Assembly: GCA_028752905.1 (NCBI GenBank)
Contig: JAQNBH010000004.1
Location: 8,498,559 to 8,562,558, forward strand
Reading direction: 5' to 3'
From: Cladorhizidae sp. MBARI D1340-BT2
Lineage: Eukaryota; Porifera; Demospongiae; Poecilosclerida; Cladorhizidae
DNA length: 64,000 nucleotides
The position numbers were made by a program, and so were the translations under genes. The number at the start of each line of letters is the position of its first letter. The stretch's first letter is position 1. The notes beneath the pieces were generated by a model. That model saw only the letters and a list, made by a program, of their open reading frames with translations, searched no databases and was not told where the DNA came from. This document shows positions 23,615 to 36,788 of this stretch, piece by piece.

Positions 23615-25790
23615 GAAAACTAGTCGATCGACAAACTGGACGATTGTAATTGGATCACATGGAAATTCCAGATGTGTCACCCACTGATGGCAAAAGAACT
23701 TCATAAATATGTGGATGGGTCAGAAGTACTATTGGAGGGTGCAACTGAATGTGCTGGGAAGGAGAATTTGGTAAAAGTTGCAAAAAACTCTCCTCTCTAT
23801 AGTTATGGCAATTAGTATGCCTAAACTATCTCGTGACCTCATGCGAACAACTGAAAGATACCTGGAGCACTCTTTGGAAACATTTTAGGTGTGTGACGTT
23901 AGCTGTTCTTGAAGAAACAATATAATCAGACTAAACTGAAGGAAGATACATCTGTAAATGCATACTTAAAGCAAATGAAGGAACTAACTGACAAGCTTGC
24001 ACAATTAGTGCCCCCATCTCAGAGGAAGACCAAGTGGTGATCTGCTGGGTGCCCAGTTATTCTACTCTGGTGATAGCTCTGGAAGCTCGAGTTGATGATA
24101 TAATATTATTATGACTGAATTATCTTCAACAATCTCTTGTGAGGAACAGAAACAAATGGGCCAGTTTGGACAAGCAGATGACTCAGCAGGAGCATACAGG
24201 AAAGATAAGCCTCGAAAATCATCTGTTTGTTGGAACTGTGAAGAAATAGGACACATCCAATGTTATTCTCCCAAAGAAAGGAGCTCAAGATCACAGTGGG
24301 AGCTCAAGATCACAGCACAAGGCTAAGACTACCGAAGAGAAATATTCAGACTTGGACAGCAAGTGAGATGATTTACAGTTTATGGTAATTTCCTGAGATG
24401 GGCAAGTGGCTGGTGGACTCTGGAACATCGGGAGATCTTTTAATTGACTGTCGGAAGTTTGACATACCAGAAAAGGTTGGGCTTGGTGATGGGAGAATAG
24501 TAGATGCGGAGTTCGAAACATCTGCTTAACCATGCTGTTCAAAGTTAGCAACTCTAAATGAATGGTAATGTATTACGTGCTGAATGTACATCAACTTTCA
24601 TGCAACCTGTGTTCAGTTAGAGCAGCAGGTAGTAAGGGTAATGCTTAAGTTTGGTCACTCAAAGTGCTGGATCCAAGACTGTGATGGAAAGCTGCATGGT
24701 ATGGGCTCCCTTGTAGACATGACTGTGAGCCTATTACTCTAGAGCATGCATCAGCATATGAGCAGACAAATGATGTGGATCTCTGACAGGCATTTGATTG
24801 ATAAACACACATATTGTCTCTGGCATCTGGCATCAAACTTTCGAAAACCATGAAACTCTCGTTCTGTGTGTAGAAGGTAAAATGCAAAGGAAACTGTTTA
24901 ATCCTGAGGGAGATATTCGTTCAATCAGAAAGCTGCAGTTAGTACATAGTGATGTGTGTGGACTAGATTTATTGGTGGACAAAAATATTTTGTGACATTT
25001 ATCAATGACTATTCACGGTGTTGTGCTGCTTACTTCTTGAAACCAAAATCGGAAGTGCTTGTTAGGTTCAATGAGCAATTGTTACAAATGAATGTGGCCA
25101 AAAGAGTTGGAACTCTGCAAACGGATAATCCCCCATCAAGAGAACTAGAAGCTTATTTAAAGTCGAAGGGAATATGTCATGAGCTGATGATAGCTTGCAC
25201 TCCAGAAGAAAACTGAGTAGCAGAAAGAATGAATCAAATGCTAATGGCAAGATATGGTGTCTCTTGCTGAAATGTCCAATCACTTTTGAGCAGAGGCAGT
25301 GGCAACAGCAGCTCACCTAAGAAATCAAGCAATAACATCAGTTATCAAGGAAGATAAAACAGCATATGGGAAGTGGTATGATAGTAACTCAGATTTCAGT
25401 CATCTGAAAGTGTTTGGCTGTGTGGCTTATGCTTACTTCTGAGAGACCAAAGTTTGATAAAAGTTTGAAAAATTACATTTTGTAAGCAACTGCAAGAATT
25501 TCAAGGGATACAGGCTCTTCGGATGAGAAAAACCGGAAAATGATAAAGATGACAGATATAACTTTCGATGAAACAAATTATGATATAGGCAAAACTCAAA
25601 CAGAAGCAGTAAACTGAAATAAAATGGTGGATGTGGAGCAAGAACCCAGAAAATTGGAAGGAGAACCATGTGAGTTGCTAGGTGAGCCACGACAATTGGA
25701 GGAGTCATGTCACTCTGAAAGCCAATGTAGGCAGCCTATCAGATATGAATTTAGTGTGTATGCTGACACAGCCATGTAGCATACAATGTG
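23615..25790 (+). pseudogene. Ty1/copia retrotransposon relic
   Basis: Frames in order: Gag start (KLDDCNWITWKFQM, about 23632), a zinc knuckle remnant (SSVCWNCEEIGHIQ, about 24216), protease (WLVDSGTSGDLL, about 24412), and an integrase core (LVHSDVCG; GGQKYFVTFINDYSRC; then LQTDN and HELMIACTPEEN-x-VAERMN, 24935-25232). SHLKVFGCVAYAY follows near 25400. This is the copia order with integrase first, and the integrase motifs are copia-type. Many stops are present; RT and LTRs are not seen. Confidence 0.85.
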
Positions 25791-26202
25791 TGTCAGATAA
25801 CCGAACCAAAAACATTCTGGAGGCCTTTGTAGTAGATTCCCAAGCTATAACCTAACTAAGAATCATGGTATCACTTGGCAAGTGCATAGTACGATTCTTA
25901 TTGCATAACTCAGCACCTTAGAGACTGCCTCGTCCAGTAATACCAGCTCCTTGAAATAGGTTACTGATATCTCATGAATCACAGCATCTAAATATTGTGG
26001 TTATCAGTTAGTTTACACCTCTGCAGTATCCTTGGTGTCAAGTATCTTGTCAGGGCTTCTCCCAGAGGGGGAATCCTGACACTCCCCCCTTCCTCCCCTG
26101 CAGTGTATACCGGTCATCCTCACAGGCTTGCCTCGACAGCCCATCTGTGTTTCCATTCCATCTCGTGAGTCGTCCCCTGCATCCTTCATATGCACCAAAA
26201 AT

Positions 26203-26679
26203 CTAAGGCAATCGTGATCTGTTGTTATTGTGAACCAAGAAGTGTTTAACTGCTAGGACAATAGCCAGGCATTCTTTTTCAACTGCAGCAAAGTTCCTCT
26301 TCCTTGATAGCAATTTCCGGGAGAAGAACGCCATTAGGTGGTCTGCTTGATCCTTGTTTCTGGCTGAGTACTGCCCAGATGTGTCCATCAATAGATCAAA
26401 TTGCTTCCCAATGTTTGGGCCCAGTAGGATTAGTTCTGAGGACAGGGTTTGGAAGGCTGTTTCATGCTGGTCAGTTCAGTTCATCTTGTCGGGCAGATGC
26501 ATCAGGAAAGGTGAGTGAGGCGCGTGACTGTTTTTGTGAAGTGAGATCCGGTAAACTCAGATGTCCTTCTTTTGCTGGGGCATCATGAATTCCTTCACTG
26601 CTTTGATTTTTGCTTCCTCTGGTCTGACTTTTCTGAAGCTGACAATGTGGCCAAGGTCATTCAAACATGATGAACATAC
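26203..26679 (-). pseudogene. gypsy RT end and RNase H fragment (copy 1)
   Basis: On the minus strand DLGHIVSFRKVRPEEAKIKA (RT thumb) is followed by TAFQTL-type linker and RNase H with LLMDTSGQYSARN and FFSRKLLSRKRNFAAVEKEC. The frame breaks near 26203. Downstream a purine-rich GGAAGGGGGGAG precedes TGTCAGGATTCC near 26082, a possible LTR start. Frameshifts are present. Confidence 0.8.
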
Positions 26680-26901
26680 TGTGGTAACCTGAGATGCATG
26701 CACTTGTAACTAACAGTCGTTAGACTAGTAACCAACAACAGCCTATACTGCTACTTGCAATAATAAATAGCAAATAGCCATCATAATTATGGTACTACTA
26801 CAGAACTTATAAACATTTAAGTGGAAACAAAAAGTGGAATTAAACCACGGTAATTAATCATGCATATGAATAATGTTTCTACGAATGAGTTAGTTATGAC
26901 A
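26680..26901 (-). repeat. gypsy LTR (copy 1)
   Basis: On the minus strand it reads TGTCATAACTAACTC to GGTTACCACA, with GAGGGTAGAAAC as purine tract before it. It follows an integrase end and abuts the RT fragment without an obvious target duplication. Confidence 0.55.
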
Positions 26902-26929
26902 GTTTCTACCCTCTGAGATCATGACATGA

Positions 26930-27690
26930 TGGTCAATTACCATCGAAGTCTGTGGGTGGATGGCAGTGATTGGCCGAACGGTGAGTAACAATCAAGTGCG
27001 GTTGTGTGTCTTTATGATTTGATGGAAGGTGGTGGCGGTATGGGAAATTCTTGCGATGCAGTTGTAGGACCAGGATGATCCACAGGTGGAACAGCAGGTG
27101 CCAGATATACGTCAGGAGGGTAAATATGATGCACAGAGGTGGAGAAATAAGTTCTTTTGGTGGAAAGCATGTGAACATCTCTCCTGCATACGGCAACCAC
27201 ATGACAAATCGATAATGCCCAGACTAAAGTTGTACATGGTAAAAGAGAGGTCCAGTGACATTTATGACTTTGCCTGAAGCCAGGTCATTGCTGGAGTGGA
27301 GAAATCTTTCACATAAATAGTATCTTCTACTTGAATGGTTCTGAGTGGCTTTGAAGTATCATGCTAATCAGCTTGCTTTGTCTGTTGCTGCTGAACACAT
27401 CGATGTCTGGGAAGGTCTGTCCAGCCGAGATCTGAGACGATGATTCATCAGCAATTGCTGGGGAAATGCCTGTTGTAGTTTGTGGAATGGTACAATATGC
27501 GAATAGAAATTTTAATATTTTTGTTGAATAGTAGATCCAGGTATATGCTTTAGACCAATTTTGAAAGTTTGCAACTGCATGCTCGGCTAACCCATTGCTT
27601 GAAGGATGGTATGGAGCTGTTGTAATGTGCATAATGCCATTTTCAGACATGAAGGTCTTGAACCTTCACTGTTATGGTTTGTTGTTATCA
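26930..27690 (-). pseudogene. gypsy integrase fragment (copy 1)
   Basis: On the minus strand a broken core (FTDNN, then FMSENGIMHITTAPYHPSSN and GLAEHAVANF) is followed by FAYCTIPQTTTGISPA and a Pro-rich C-terminus (AVPPVDHPGPTTAS; HPPTDFDGN). This is a normal gypsy pol end, followed by the LTR at 26901-26680. Confidence 0.82.
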
Positions 27691-27699
27691 GTGAAAATA

Positions 27700-29286
27700 A
27701 CCGACAATTTCTCTAGTAATGTTGAAGAAACAGACACAAGGTACAAGTCTGTCTAGTATTAGAAAAACATTACAAAATGAACCTAGGACATGTAAGTTCT
27801 AAATGACTTCGTCGACTACCTCAAGCCATCTACGTTTGAACTGGATGTGATTGCATTCCTTACTTATTAGTCATATAGGGAAGGTGATATTTTGGGCAGT
27901 GCTACTTTCATAGATGGAGAAACAGACTCCTGCACAGTCTTGGCTCTGTATTAGCATTTCTTGGTAAAGTCTACTTTAAAAAGCACTCGTCAAAGAATCT
28001 CTTCCACATTTCCTAAATACCAGTTCGCAGTCCTAACTTTACCATCACTTACTGATGGTTAGATAATATTAAACAGACAATTTTTTACAGAACAAAATTT
28101 GACAAGCTTCCAATGAGGCACTGCCATTTCTATCTTGTTGGGTCATGAATTAGTTGGATCTCAATCACATGGTGCTTAAACCCATAACACACACAGTTTG
28201 GATGGAGCCCAAATGAACATTAAAAGTATCAATGAGTGCACTATGGGATGCAAGTTTCCCTATGGTTAAACAGAAAGTGTGGAAATTACCCAACAACGTT
28301 CAGCTGAGTGTGATGCGTATGCATGTAGCAATACACATTCAATAGCAGCAACAGGTGTTATAAATGAAAAGCTGTCAGATAATTTAGATGACATTCCGAG
28401 CATTGTATTTGGAGATGAGTGGAAGAAATGGCACCAAGAAGAAAGCTGCAGTGAAGGAAGTAGTAAAGATTGTGAGTGTGAAGGCAGTGGAAGAGTGTGA
28501 CATTGGAAGTATTAGTAACAGTGAAGGCAGTGAAATGGAAGAGTTTGACAATGAAGGCTGGGAGTTGAAGATCTACCAAGAACTTGATTTGAAGTACTGA
28601 ACTACTGTACAATTCATGTACTTTGTTAATCAATGTCCTGTGATAATTTACTGCAATTTCCCCCCTCTGATTTCTGACAAACAGTTCAAATACAATAATT
28701 ACAACGACGTTCTCAATAATCAAACTTTCACTGGGAATAATGAGATACTAAAACTATCGTGCCGCTATCCACGAGATACAAACCACACTCAGGCACGTGC
28801 ATTGGATGTGGCAAAAATAACCAATTAAAAATTAAAATAATATCAAAACATTAACAAAAATTATCTGTAACAAATGACATGCTTGGTGCAGCTTCACTTC
28901 TCTCAATCTCCTTATCTCCAAAAGTGTTTCCAGCTTCTTTTGATGGTTCTGCTTGGATTTATAACAATATTTATAACAACATGAATAATACTGCTAGGAA
29001 CAAAATTAGCCTACGAATATTGAAACGTGTGCATCTTCATTTCAGGAGATGTACTGACAATAAACAAGGTCCGAACCTAACCGACAGCTAGTAGCTCTTG
29101 TTCCTTTGCAGTGGCTACGCTAACTGTAGCTGGCGATTCCACGAGCTAGTAAGCGAGTGGAATGCAGTTAAGTACACCCGAGCAGATCAAACTTCCGTTA
29201 TAACGTCAATCAGAATAAGGTTGCGGTCGACTGAGGAATCTCACGTAATAAAAACCGTAGTTAGTAAACGTATCAGCTATTCTATC
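27700..29286. other. region upstream of first exon, copy 1
   Basis: No domain recognised. Short frames such as 28279-28500 are kept in both copies, but that only reflects the recent duplication. The bases before 29287 probably hold the 5' UTR and promoter of the receptor gene; no TATA box could be assigned. Confidence 0.4.
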
Positions 29287-29438
29287 ATGTTGTCCGCTGT
29301 AGTGATAATTGCTGTCAGCATATTTCTCTTGCCGACCGAGCTTGTGTCTGCTCATTATATCCCTCTATCTTGTCCTGGAGCCATAACGTCTCTAAACGGG
29401 GCTACTCCTACCGACTTTTCTGTGCAGGACCCCTTCAT
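29287..29438 (+). CDS. duplicated signal-peptide exon (copy 1)
   Basis: ATG, then [20 protein letters not shown] and a Ser-Ala-His junction form a classical signal peptide, followed by [19 protein letters not shown] and a GTGAGA donor in phase 2. It is the same exon as 36789-36940 apart from two amino-acid changes (Thr/Ala in the signal, Ile/Leu just after it). It could act as an alternative first exon or be a spare. Confidence 0.65.
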
Positions 29439-31748
29439 GTGAGATAACGTAACATCATCGATACTATAGTATGAAATGCTTATGTGTACAGGCGTTAGAG
29501 GCCATAAATAATGAGCAGACATGGGCTGAGGTAGAGTTTAAGTGTGAGATAGGACCATAAAAATATGCAGATAATTCTGATACAAAGTTGGAGTGAACTC
29601 AAGAGCTAGTTGAGCGTTTAAATAGAGTAATGTAATGCATTTTATTAGAGATTGATGTCAAACTTTGAGGAAGGAATGCCATGTTGACTGCTTTAGCTAT
29701 TTATGTATAATGAAGGAGTACTTTTTAAGAAGATTAAATAATAGGGACTCTAATTGAGTTCACAGTGCATATTCAAACAAAGTATAATAATTATTAGTCT
29801 AGCAATTGAAGTCAGTGGTATTTCAGTAGCAGTAAATGTTGGCAATTCTTGTTCAATAAGGAATTCAACTTTACTACAAATTTCACACTGTATGCAAATA
29901 TAACACAATGATGAAAACACAATGAGTAACAATCAATAAGACATGAATAGGAACGTACCAAGTTTGCTACATCTTATGAATCAAGAACAGAAAGGAAGAT
30001 TGAGAGAGATACAGAACTAGCCATCAACTGTCTATCTAGAATGTTCAGAACAACGTGGCATATCCATGCGCATGTACACACGGATGACAATGATGACAAA
30101 TGACGAACAGATAATGAACTGCGTAATAGACAGACACACGCAACTAACAAATACACCACAGTAAAGATGGTGATATTCTTGGAGCAAATGGCACATTATT
30201 CCTTTTGAGCTAGCTAAAGGATTTCTCAGACCTCTGTGACGACAATGAGTAAGACTAGGGAGTGGAAGTCACTGAACAAACTGCAATAATTATAAGGATT
30301 ACCAAAGCTTGTTTACTTTGTCTGGTGTAACTAGCCCTTAATTTTACTTTGTTTGATCTTATTGTAAGTGCAAACTAAACATTAAGAGCAAGAGGTAAAG
30401 GGTCGCCACCTAAATGTGTAGGCAAGCACATGCTGCTTAGTCCAAGCCAGTATGCCTTCCAGTTGCCTTTCTTTAGCATTGATTTTGTTCGGACATGACA
30501 TTGTTCGGACAACATAATTTTTTTGTTTCTATGATTACCGTTCTAGTAATTGTAGTGTTCTTGACCCAGACATATCCTACATCATTGCACTTCAGTAAGT
30601 TTACCGTGTATTTGTCCTGGTTAGGCCATTAGGACTGTTTTAAAGCTTTGGGGCAAGCATTCAGAGCATGTTCCAAGGACCAAAATCCTTCTTGGGTTCC
30701 ATGAGTTTTTCAATCATCTGTGAAGCTGGGGAATTGACGTCCATAGAGACAGAACTCACTCATCTCACTTCTTCAGCTTCTTGCCCATCTATAGTCACAT
30801 TAATTGACCGCTACTACAGCATTTGTTGACCTAGCAATGAGCTAATTAGCACTATAACAATATTATCAGCTAAATACACATATGCAGCTGCAATTCCTGT
30901 TGTTAGGGAGAACCTGAGGTTGAGATTGTTTAAAGCGTTGCCCATTCTGTGTAATATTTGTGTCGGCAATCAACCATTGCTTAATTACTTGCAATAGCAT
31001 TGAGGCCGATGACTATGTAAACTTATCCTCTTGCATTGACCGACAAGTTAGGAATGACATCTTTATCAATTTCATTCCACTTAAATTTGTACACTGTATA
31101 TACTTGATATACTCACTGTACCTTCCTTGCTCTAATGGATACATTTAGTGGTGTGCAAAAAGGAGCCTTTGTATATTTCACATTGTTTGAGTAAGAATCA
31201 TATTTTTTGGATGAAGTAGAGAGCAAAATATATTGCTGAAGATATGGCTTGAAAATTGTCTGAAGGGACTACTATATTGAAATAAACATTACCGCCTCTT
31301 GGGAGGATTGAATAATTTTGTGAAGACAAAAACAAACAACTAAAACCGACTGGAGCAGCTTGTAGGGATCAAGAACAGATTCCAGTTGCACCAACAAAGT
31401 TATATTATAGCAAGTATAACAGAGAGGAGGAAACTTACCTGCTTATAGACTCTTAAAGCTTACAGACCCTTAAACTTGTACTGATTGATTTTTGGACTCG
31501 GTGGGTCGTAACCTTTCTAAAAAAATATACCTTCTCAAAAATTCGACAAAAGTGCATTTAGAATCAGATCATGTTGTAGTTTGGCCATTAGATTTAGAGG
31601 TGAGTCATGATTAGGAAGTGAGGCTTATGAGCTCAAAAAACATGGTGCAATAATACCTTCCAGATTCCACAGGTTTCCAATGATGTTCAACATATTATAT
31701 GAGTAGGCCAAAAGATGGTCGATTCCACGTATATGCTACACACTCACA

Positions 31749-31808
31749 AGCAGACAGACAGATGGAGATAGAGGGGCAGGCAGACAGACAGACATGCAGG
31801 CAGGCAGG

Positions 31809-31844
<36 letters not shown>

Positions 31845-31906
31845 GGCAGGCAGGGACAGACAGAAAGACATACAGGTAGGGACAGACAGGCAGACAGACA
31901 GGCAAG

Positions 31907-31947
<41 letters not shown>

Positions 31948-32122
31948 ACAGACAGACAGACAGGCAGACAGACAGGCAGGGACATACAGACAGACTGGGA
32001 CAGACAGACAGGCAGACAGGCAGGGACAGACAGACAGGGACAGACAGACAGACAGACAGGCAGACAGGGACAGACAGAGAGACAGACCAAAAGACAGAGC
32101 GACAGACTGAAAGACAGACACA
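31749..32122 (+). repeat. CAGA/CAGG microsatellite (copy 1)
   Basis: About 370 bases of interspersed CAGA and CAGG units with GGGACAGA interruptions. All frames on both strands stay open because the unit is four bases long without a stop, so the long Cys-Leu-Ser-Val and Asp-Arg-Gln frames are not genes. Confidence 0.97.
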
Positions 32123-32625
32123 AACAGCACCAATTGTCTTGGGTGTCCTATTCATCTTGAGATCGACCTAATGACAATAAGTGCTCCGAGTGTTCTTGTT
32201 TTTCTAGCACATACCAGCATTTAGGAAACATTTATACTGGTTTTTCTAACTTTTGATTGCACAGGAATGAAATTTAGAGTTCTTCCATATATAGGAAAGA
32301 GTTAAATGAGATTAATCATTGTTTGTTGAGCATTGATCATGTTCTCTATTGTTTACTTTCGGATGAGCATACTTTAGCTTTAAAGTGAAGATCTTTAACT
32401 CTTCATGACCTAGTGAGCTCTTTCATTTGACACTAATGAATGTAAATCTATCTCAAGATTGTCAGGTAGGCTTTTATGCTGCAGCTTCTATTCAAAAATT
32501 AACAAGTTGGCATTGAGTTGATAGCAAGGACTTTGGGCTTTAGGCTGTAAAATTGCTATATATATAATTATACACTAAATTAACTCTCAGTTGACATAAT
32601 AACATTTCTCAAATCAACTTCTCAA

Positions 32626-32697
32626 ATCAACTTCAAATTTTATTCACTTGATGTTTCGAATAGATGCTCTATCGAGTGAATAAAATTTGAAGTTGAT
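32626..32697. repeat. perfect 23-bp inverted repeat (copy 1)
   Basis: ATCAACTTCAAATTTTATTC (arm continues ACT) at 32626-32648 is repeated in inverted form at 32675-32697 around a 26-base spacer. The right arm's flank (TATCGAGAAGGTGATTTTATATATAC) is itself repeated directly from about 32697 to 32767. Confidence 0.9.
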
Positions 32698-33699
32698 TAT
32701 CGAGAAGGTGATTTTATATATACATAAAATTGGAAGTTGATTATCGAGAAGGTGATTTTATATATACAGTTTCACCTTTTCATACCTTTATTACAAGTGT
32801 CTGATAACAATGAAAAGTGGGCAAATGAAAGGTTATAGTCTGTCACCAGAGTCAACACTGACTGTAATCGGGAACAGTATCAAGGTACCTGTATGTGGAT
32901 AACTGTTCTCATTGATTTCGAGAATAATCCCAGAACAATAATCTCAGAACAAGACATGCATATGCTTTTTATATACATTTCTATATATGATATAGAGTAG
33001 ACTGCTGTCTGCATGATCTTAATGGTACATCAGTAACCACAGAATATACATACATGCAGGATATTTAATAGTGACCATGTGATATGTGCTAAGTGTCATA
33101 TTCTACACTGTACATATAGCTGAAGTCTTAACAAGTAGGATCCCTTCACGAAAACAGTGGGCACAAATTGGGCACGAGATATGGCAACAATGTCTGTAGA
33201 CAACCAATGAATGCATATAAAACAAGACACCTTGTTTCAAAGGATTGCTTATTAAAAATGTTTGAAGCTATCGTACACTATGTAGAACAGCAAAATAGAG
33301 TGCCCAGGAAGCCTTTGTAGTAGATTCCCAAGCTATAACCTAACTAAGAATCATGGTATCACTTGGCAAGTGCAGTACGATTCTTATTGCATAACTCAGC
33401 ACCTTAGAGACTGCCTCGCCCAGTAATACCAGCTCCTTGAAATAGGTTACTGATATCTCATGAATCACAGCATCTAAATATTGTGGTTATCAGTTAGTTC
33501 ACACCTCTGCAGTATCCTTGGTGTCAAGTATCTTGTCAGGGCTTCTCCCAGGAGGGGGAATCCTGACACTCCCCCCTTCCTCCCCTGCATTGTATCCCGG
33601 TCATCCTCACAGGCTTGCCTCGACAGCCCATCTGTGTTTCCATTCCATCTCATGAGTCGTCCCCTGCATCCTTCATATGCACCAAAAATCTAAGGCAAT

Positions 33700-34179
33700 C
33701 GTGATCTGTTGTTATTGTGAACCAAGAAGTGTTTGACTGCTAGGACAATAGCCAGGCATTCTTTTTCAACTGCATCAAAGTTCCTTTTGCTTGATAGCAA
33801 TTTCCGGGAGAAGAACGCCATTAGGTGGTCTCCTTGATCCTTGTTTCTGGCTGAGGAACTGTCCAGCTGTGTCCATCAATAGATTAAATTCCTTCCCAAA
33901 GTTTGGGCCCAGTAAGATTGGTTCTGAGGACAGGGTTTGGAAGGCTGTTTCATGCTGGTCAGTTCAGTTCATTTTGTCGGGCAGATGCATTCAGGAAAGG
34001 TGAGTGAGGCGCGTGACTGTTTTTGTGAAGTGAGATCCGGCTAGGCTGAGGAAAGCTCAGATGTCCTTCTTTTGCTGGGGCATCATGAATTCCTTCACTG
34101 CTTTGATTTTTGCTTCCTCTGGTCTGACTTTTCTGAAGCTGACAATGTGGCCAAGGTCATTCAAACATGATGAACATAC
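33700..34179 (-). pseudogene. gypsy RT end and RNase H fragment (copy 2)
   Basis: Duplicate of 26203-26679 with extra small differences, one of which gives an additional frame change in the RNase H. It has the same motifs on the minus strand. Confidence 0.78.
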
Positions 34180-34397
34180 TGTGGTAACTTGAGATGCATG
34201 CTCTTGTAAGTAACAGTCGTTAGACTAGTAACCAACAACTGCCTATACTGCTACTTGCAATAATAAATAGCAAATAGCCATCATATGGTACTACTACAGA
34301 ACTTATAAACATTTAAGCGGAAACCAAAAGTGGAATTAAACCACGGTAATTAAGCATGCATATGAATAATGTTTCTACGAATGAGTTAGTAATGACA
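34180..34397 (-). repeat. gypsy LTR (copy 2)
   Basis: Duplicate of 26680-26901, four bases shorter (CATAATTATGG became CATATGG). Confidence 0.55.
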
Positions 34398-34429
34398 GTT
34401 TCTACCCTCTGAGATCATGACATGATGGT

Positions 34430-35187
34430 CAATCGCCATCGAAGTCTGTTGGGTGGATGGCAGTGATTGGCCAAACGGTGAGTAACAATCAAGTGCGATT
34501 GTGTGTCTTTATGATTTGATGGAAGGTGGTGGTGGTATGGGAAATGCTTGCGATGCAGTTGTAGGACCAGGATGATCCACAGGTGGAACAGCAGGTGCCA
34601 GATATACGTCAGGAGGGTAAATATGATGCACAGAGGTGGAGAAATAAGTTCTTTTGGTGGAAAGCATGTGAACATCCCTCCTGCATATGGCAACCACATG
34701 ACAAATGGATAATGCCCAGACTCAAGTTGTACATGGTAAAAGTGAGGTCCAGTGACATTTATGACTTTGCCTGAAGCCAGGTCATTGCTGGAGTGGAGAA
34801 ATCTTTCACATAAATAGTATCTTCTACTTGAATCGTTCTGAGTGGCTTTGAAGTATCATGCTAATCAGCTTGCTTTGTCTGTTGCTGCTGAACACATCGA
34901 TGTCTGGGAAGGTCTGTCCAGCCGAGATCTGAGACGATGATTCATCAGCAATTGCTGGGGAAATGCCTGTTGTAGTCTGTGGAATGGTACAATATGCGAA
35001 TAGAAATTTTAATATTTTTGTTGAATAGTAGATCCAGGTATATGCTTTAGACCAATTTTGAAAGTTTGCAACTGCATGCTCGGCTAACCCATTGCTTGAA
35101 GGATGGTATGGAGCTGTTGTAATGTGCATAATGCCATTTTCAGACATGAAGGTCTTGAACCTTCACTGTTATGGTTTGTTGTTATCA
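34430..35187 (-). pseudogene. gypsy integrase fragment (copy 2)
   Basis: Duplicate of 26930-27690, with FMSENGIMHITTAPYHPSSN and the Pro-rich end retained. One extra base near 34449 shifts the last residues to HPPNRLRW. Confidence 0.8.
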
Positions 35188-36788
35188 GTGAAAATAACCG
35201 ACAATTTCTCTAGTAATGTTGAAGAAACAGACATAAGGTACAAGTCTGTCTAGTATTAGAAAAACATTACAAAATGAACCTAGGACATGTAAGTTCTAAA
35301 TGACTTCGTCGACTACCTCAAGCCATCTACGTTTGAACTGGATGTGATTGCATTCCTTACTTATTAGTCATATAGGGAAGGTGATCTTTTGGGCAGTGCT
35401 ACTTTCATAGATGGAGAAACAGACTCCTGCACAGTCTTGGCTCTGTACTATATAGCATTTCTTGGTAAAGTCTACTTTAAAAGGCACTCGTCAAAGAATC
35501 TCTTCCACATTTCCTAAATACCAGTTCGCAGTCCTAACTTTACCATCACTTACCAATGGTTAGATAATATTAAACAGACAATTTTTTACAGAACAAAATT
35601 TGACAAGCTTCCAATGAGTCACGGCCATTTCTATCTTGTTGGGTCATGAATTAGTTGGATCTCAATCACATGGTGCTTAAACCCATAACACACACAGTTT
35701 GGATGGAGCCCAAATGAACATTAAAAGTATCAATGAGTGCACTATGGGATGCAAGTTTCCCTATGGTTAAACAGAAAGTGTGGAAATTACCCAACAACGT
35801 TCAGCTGAGTGTGATGCGTATGCATGTAGCAATACACATTCAATAGCAGCAACAGGTGTTATAAATGAAAAGCTGTCAGATAATTTAGATGACATTCCGA
35901 GCATTGTATTTGGAGATGAGTGGAAGAAATGGCACCAAGAAGAAAGCTGCAGTGAAGGCAGTAGTAAGGATTGTGAGTGTGAAGGCAGTGGAAGAGTGTG
36001 ACGTTGGAAGTATTAGTAACAGTGAAGGCAGTGAAATGGAAGAGTTTGACAATGAAGGCTGGGAGTTGAAGATCTACCAAGAACTTGATTTGAAGTACTG
36101 AACTACTGTACAATTCATGTACTTTGTTAATCAATGTCCTGTGATAATTTACTGCAATTTCCCCCCTCTGATTTCTGACAAACAGTTCAAATACAATAAT
36201 TACAACGAGGTTCTCAATAATCAAACTTTCACTGGGAATAATGAGATACTAAAACTATCGTGCCGCTATCCACGAGATACAAACCACACTCAGGCACGTG
36301 CATTGGATGTGGCAAAAGTAACCAATTAAAAATTAAAATAATATCAAAACAGTAACAAAAATTATCTGTAACAAATGACATGCTTGGTGCAGCTTCACTT
36401 CTCTCAATCTCCTTATCTCCAAAAGTGTTTCCAGCTTCTTTTGATGGTTCTGCTTGGATTTATAACAATATTTATAACAACATGAATAATACTGCTAGGA
36501 ACAAAATTAGCCTACGAATATTGAAACGTGTGCATCTTCATTTCAGGAGATGTACTGACAATAAACAAGGTCCGAACCTAACCGACAGCTAGTAGCTCTT
36601 GTTCCTTTGCAGTGGCTACGCTAGACTGTAGCTGGCGATTCCACGAGCTAGTAAGCGAGTGGAATGCAGTGAAGTACACCCGAGCAGATCAAACTTCCGT
36701 TATAACGTCAATCAGAATAAGGTTGCGGTCGACTGAGGAATCTCACGTAATAAAAACCGTAGTTAGTAAACGTATCAGCTATTCTATC

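Larger units (their letters stand above)
25823..33306. repeat. 7.48-kb tandem duplication, copy 1
   Basis: Starts GCCTTTGTAGTAGATTCCCA and ends AGCAAAATAGAGTGCCCA. The whole unit recurs at 33311-40767 in the same orientation with about 1-2 differences per 100 bases by eye. It contains minus-strand gypsy fragments, a signal-peptide exon, a CAGA/CAGG array and a hairpin element. A 158-base stretch (31326-31483) is present only here. Confidence 0.95.

Noticed and set aside
26304..27277. Plus-strand frames over the gypsy fragments
   Set aside because: The minus strand carries the recognisable RT, RNase H and integrase; the plus frames are shadows.
28279..28828. Three small + strand frames preserved in both duplicates (also 35780-36329)
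   Set aside because: Preservation reflects the recent duplication. No domain, splice pattern or start context supports a gene.
31695..32171. Long open frames on both strands with Cys-Leu-Ser-Val or Asp-Arg-Gln repeats (also 39033-39629)
   Set aside because: They come from a four-base microsatellite without stop codons in any frame; this is not coding evidence.
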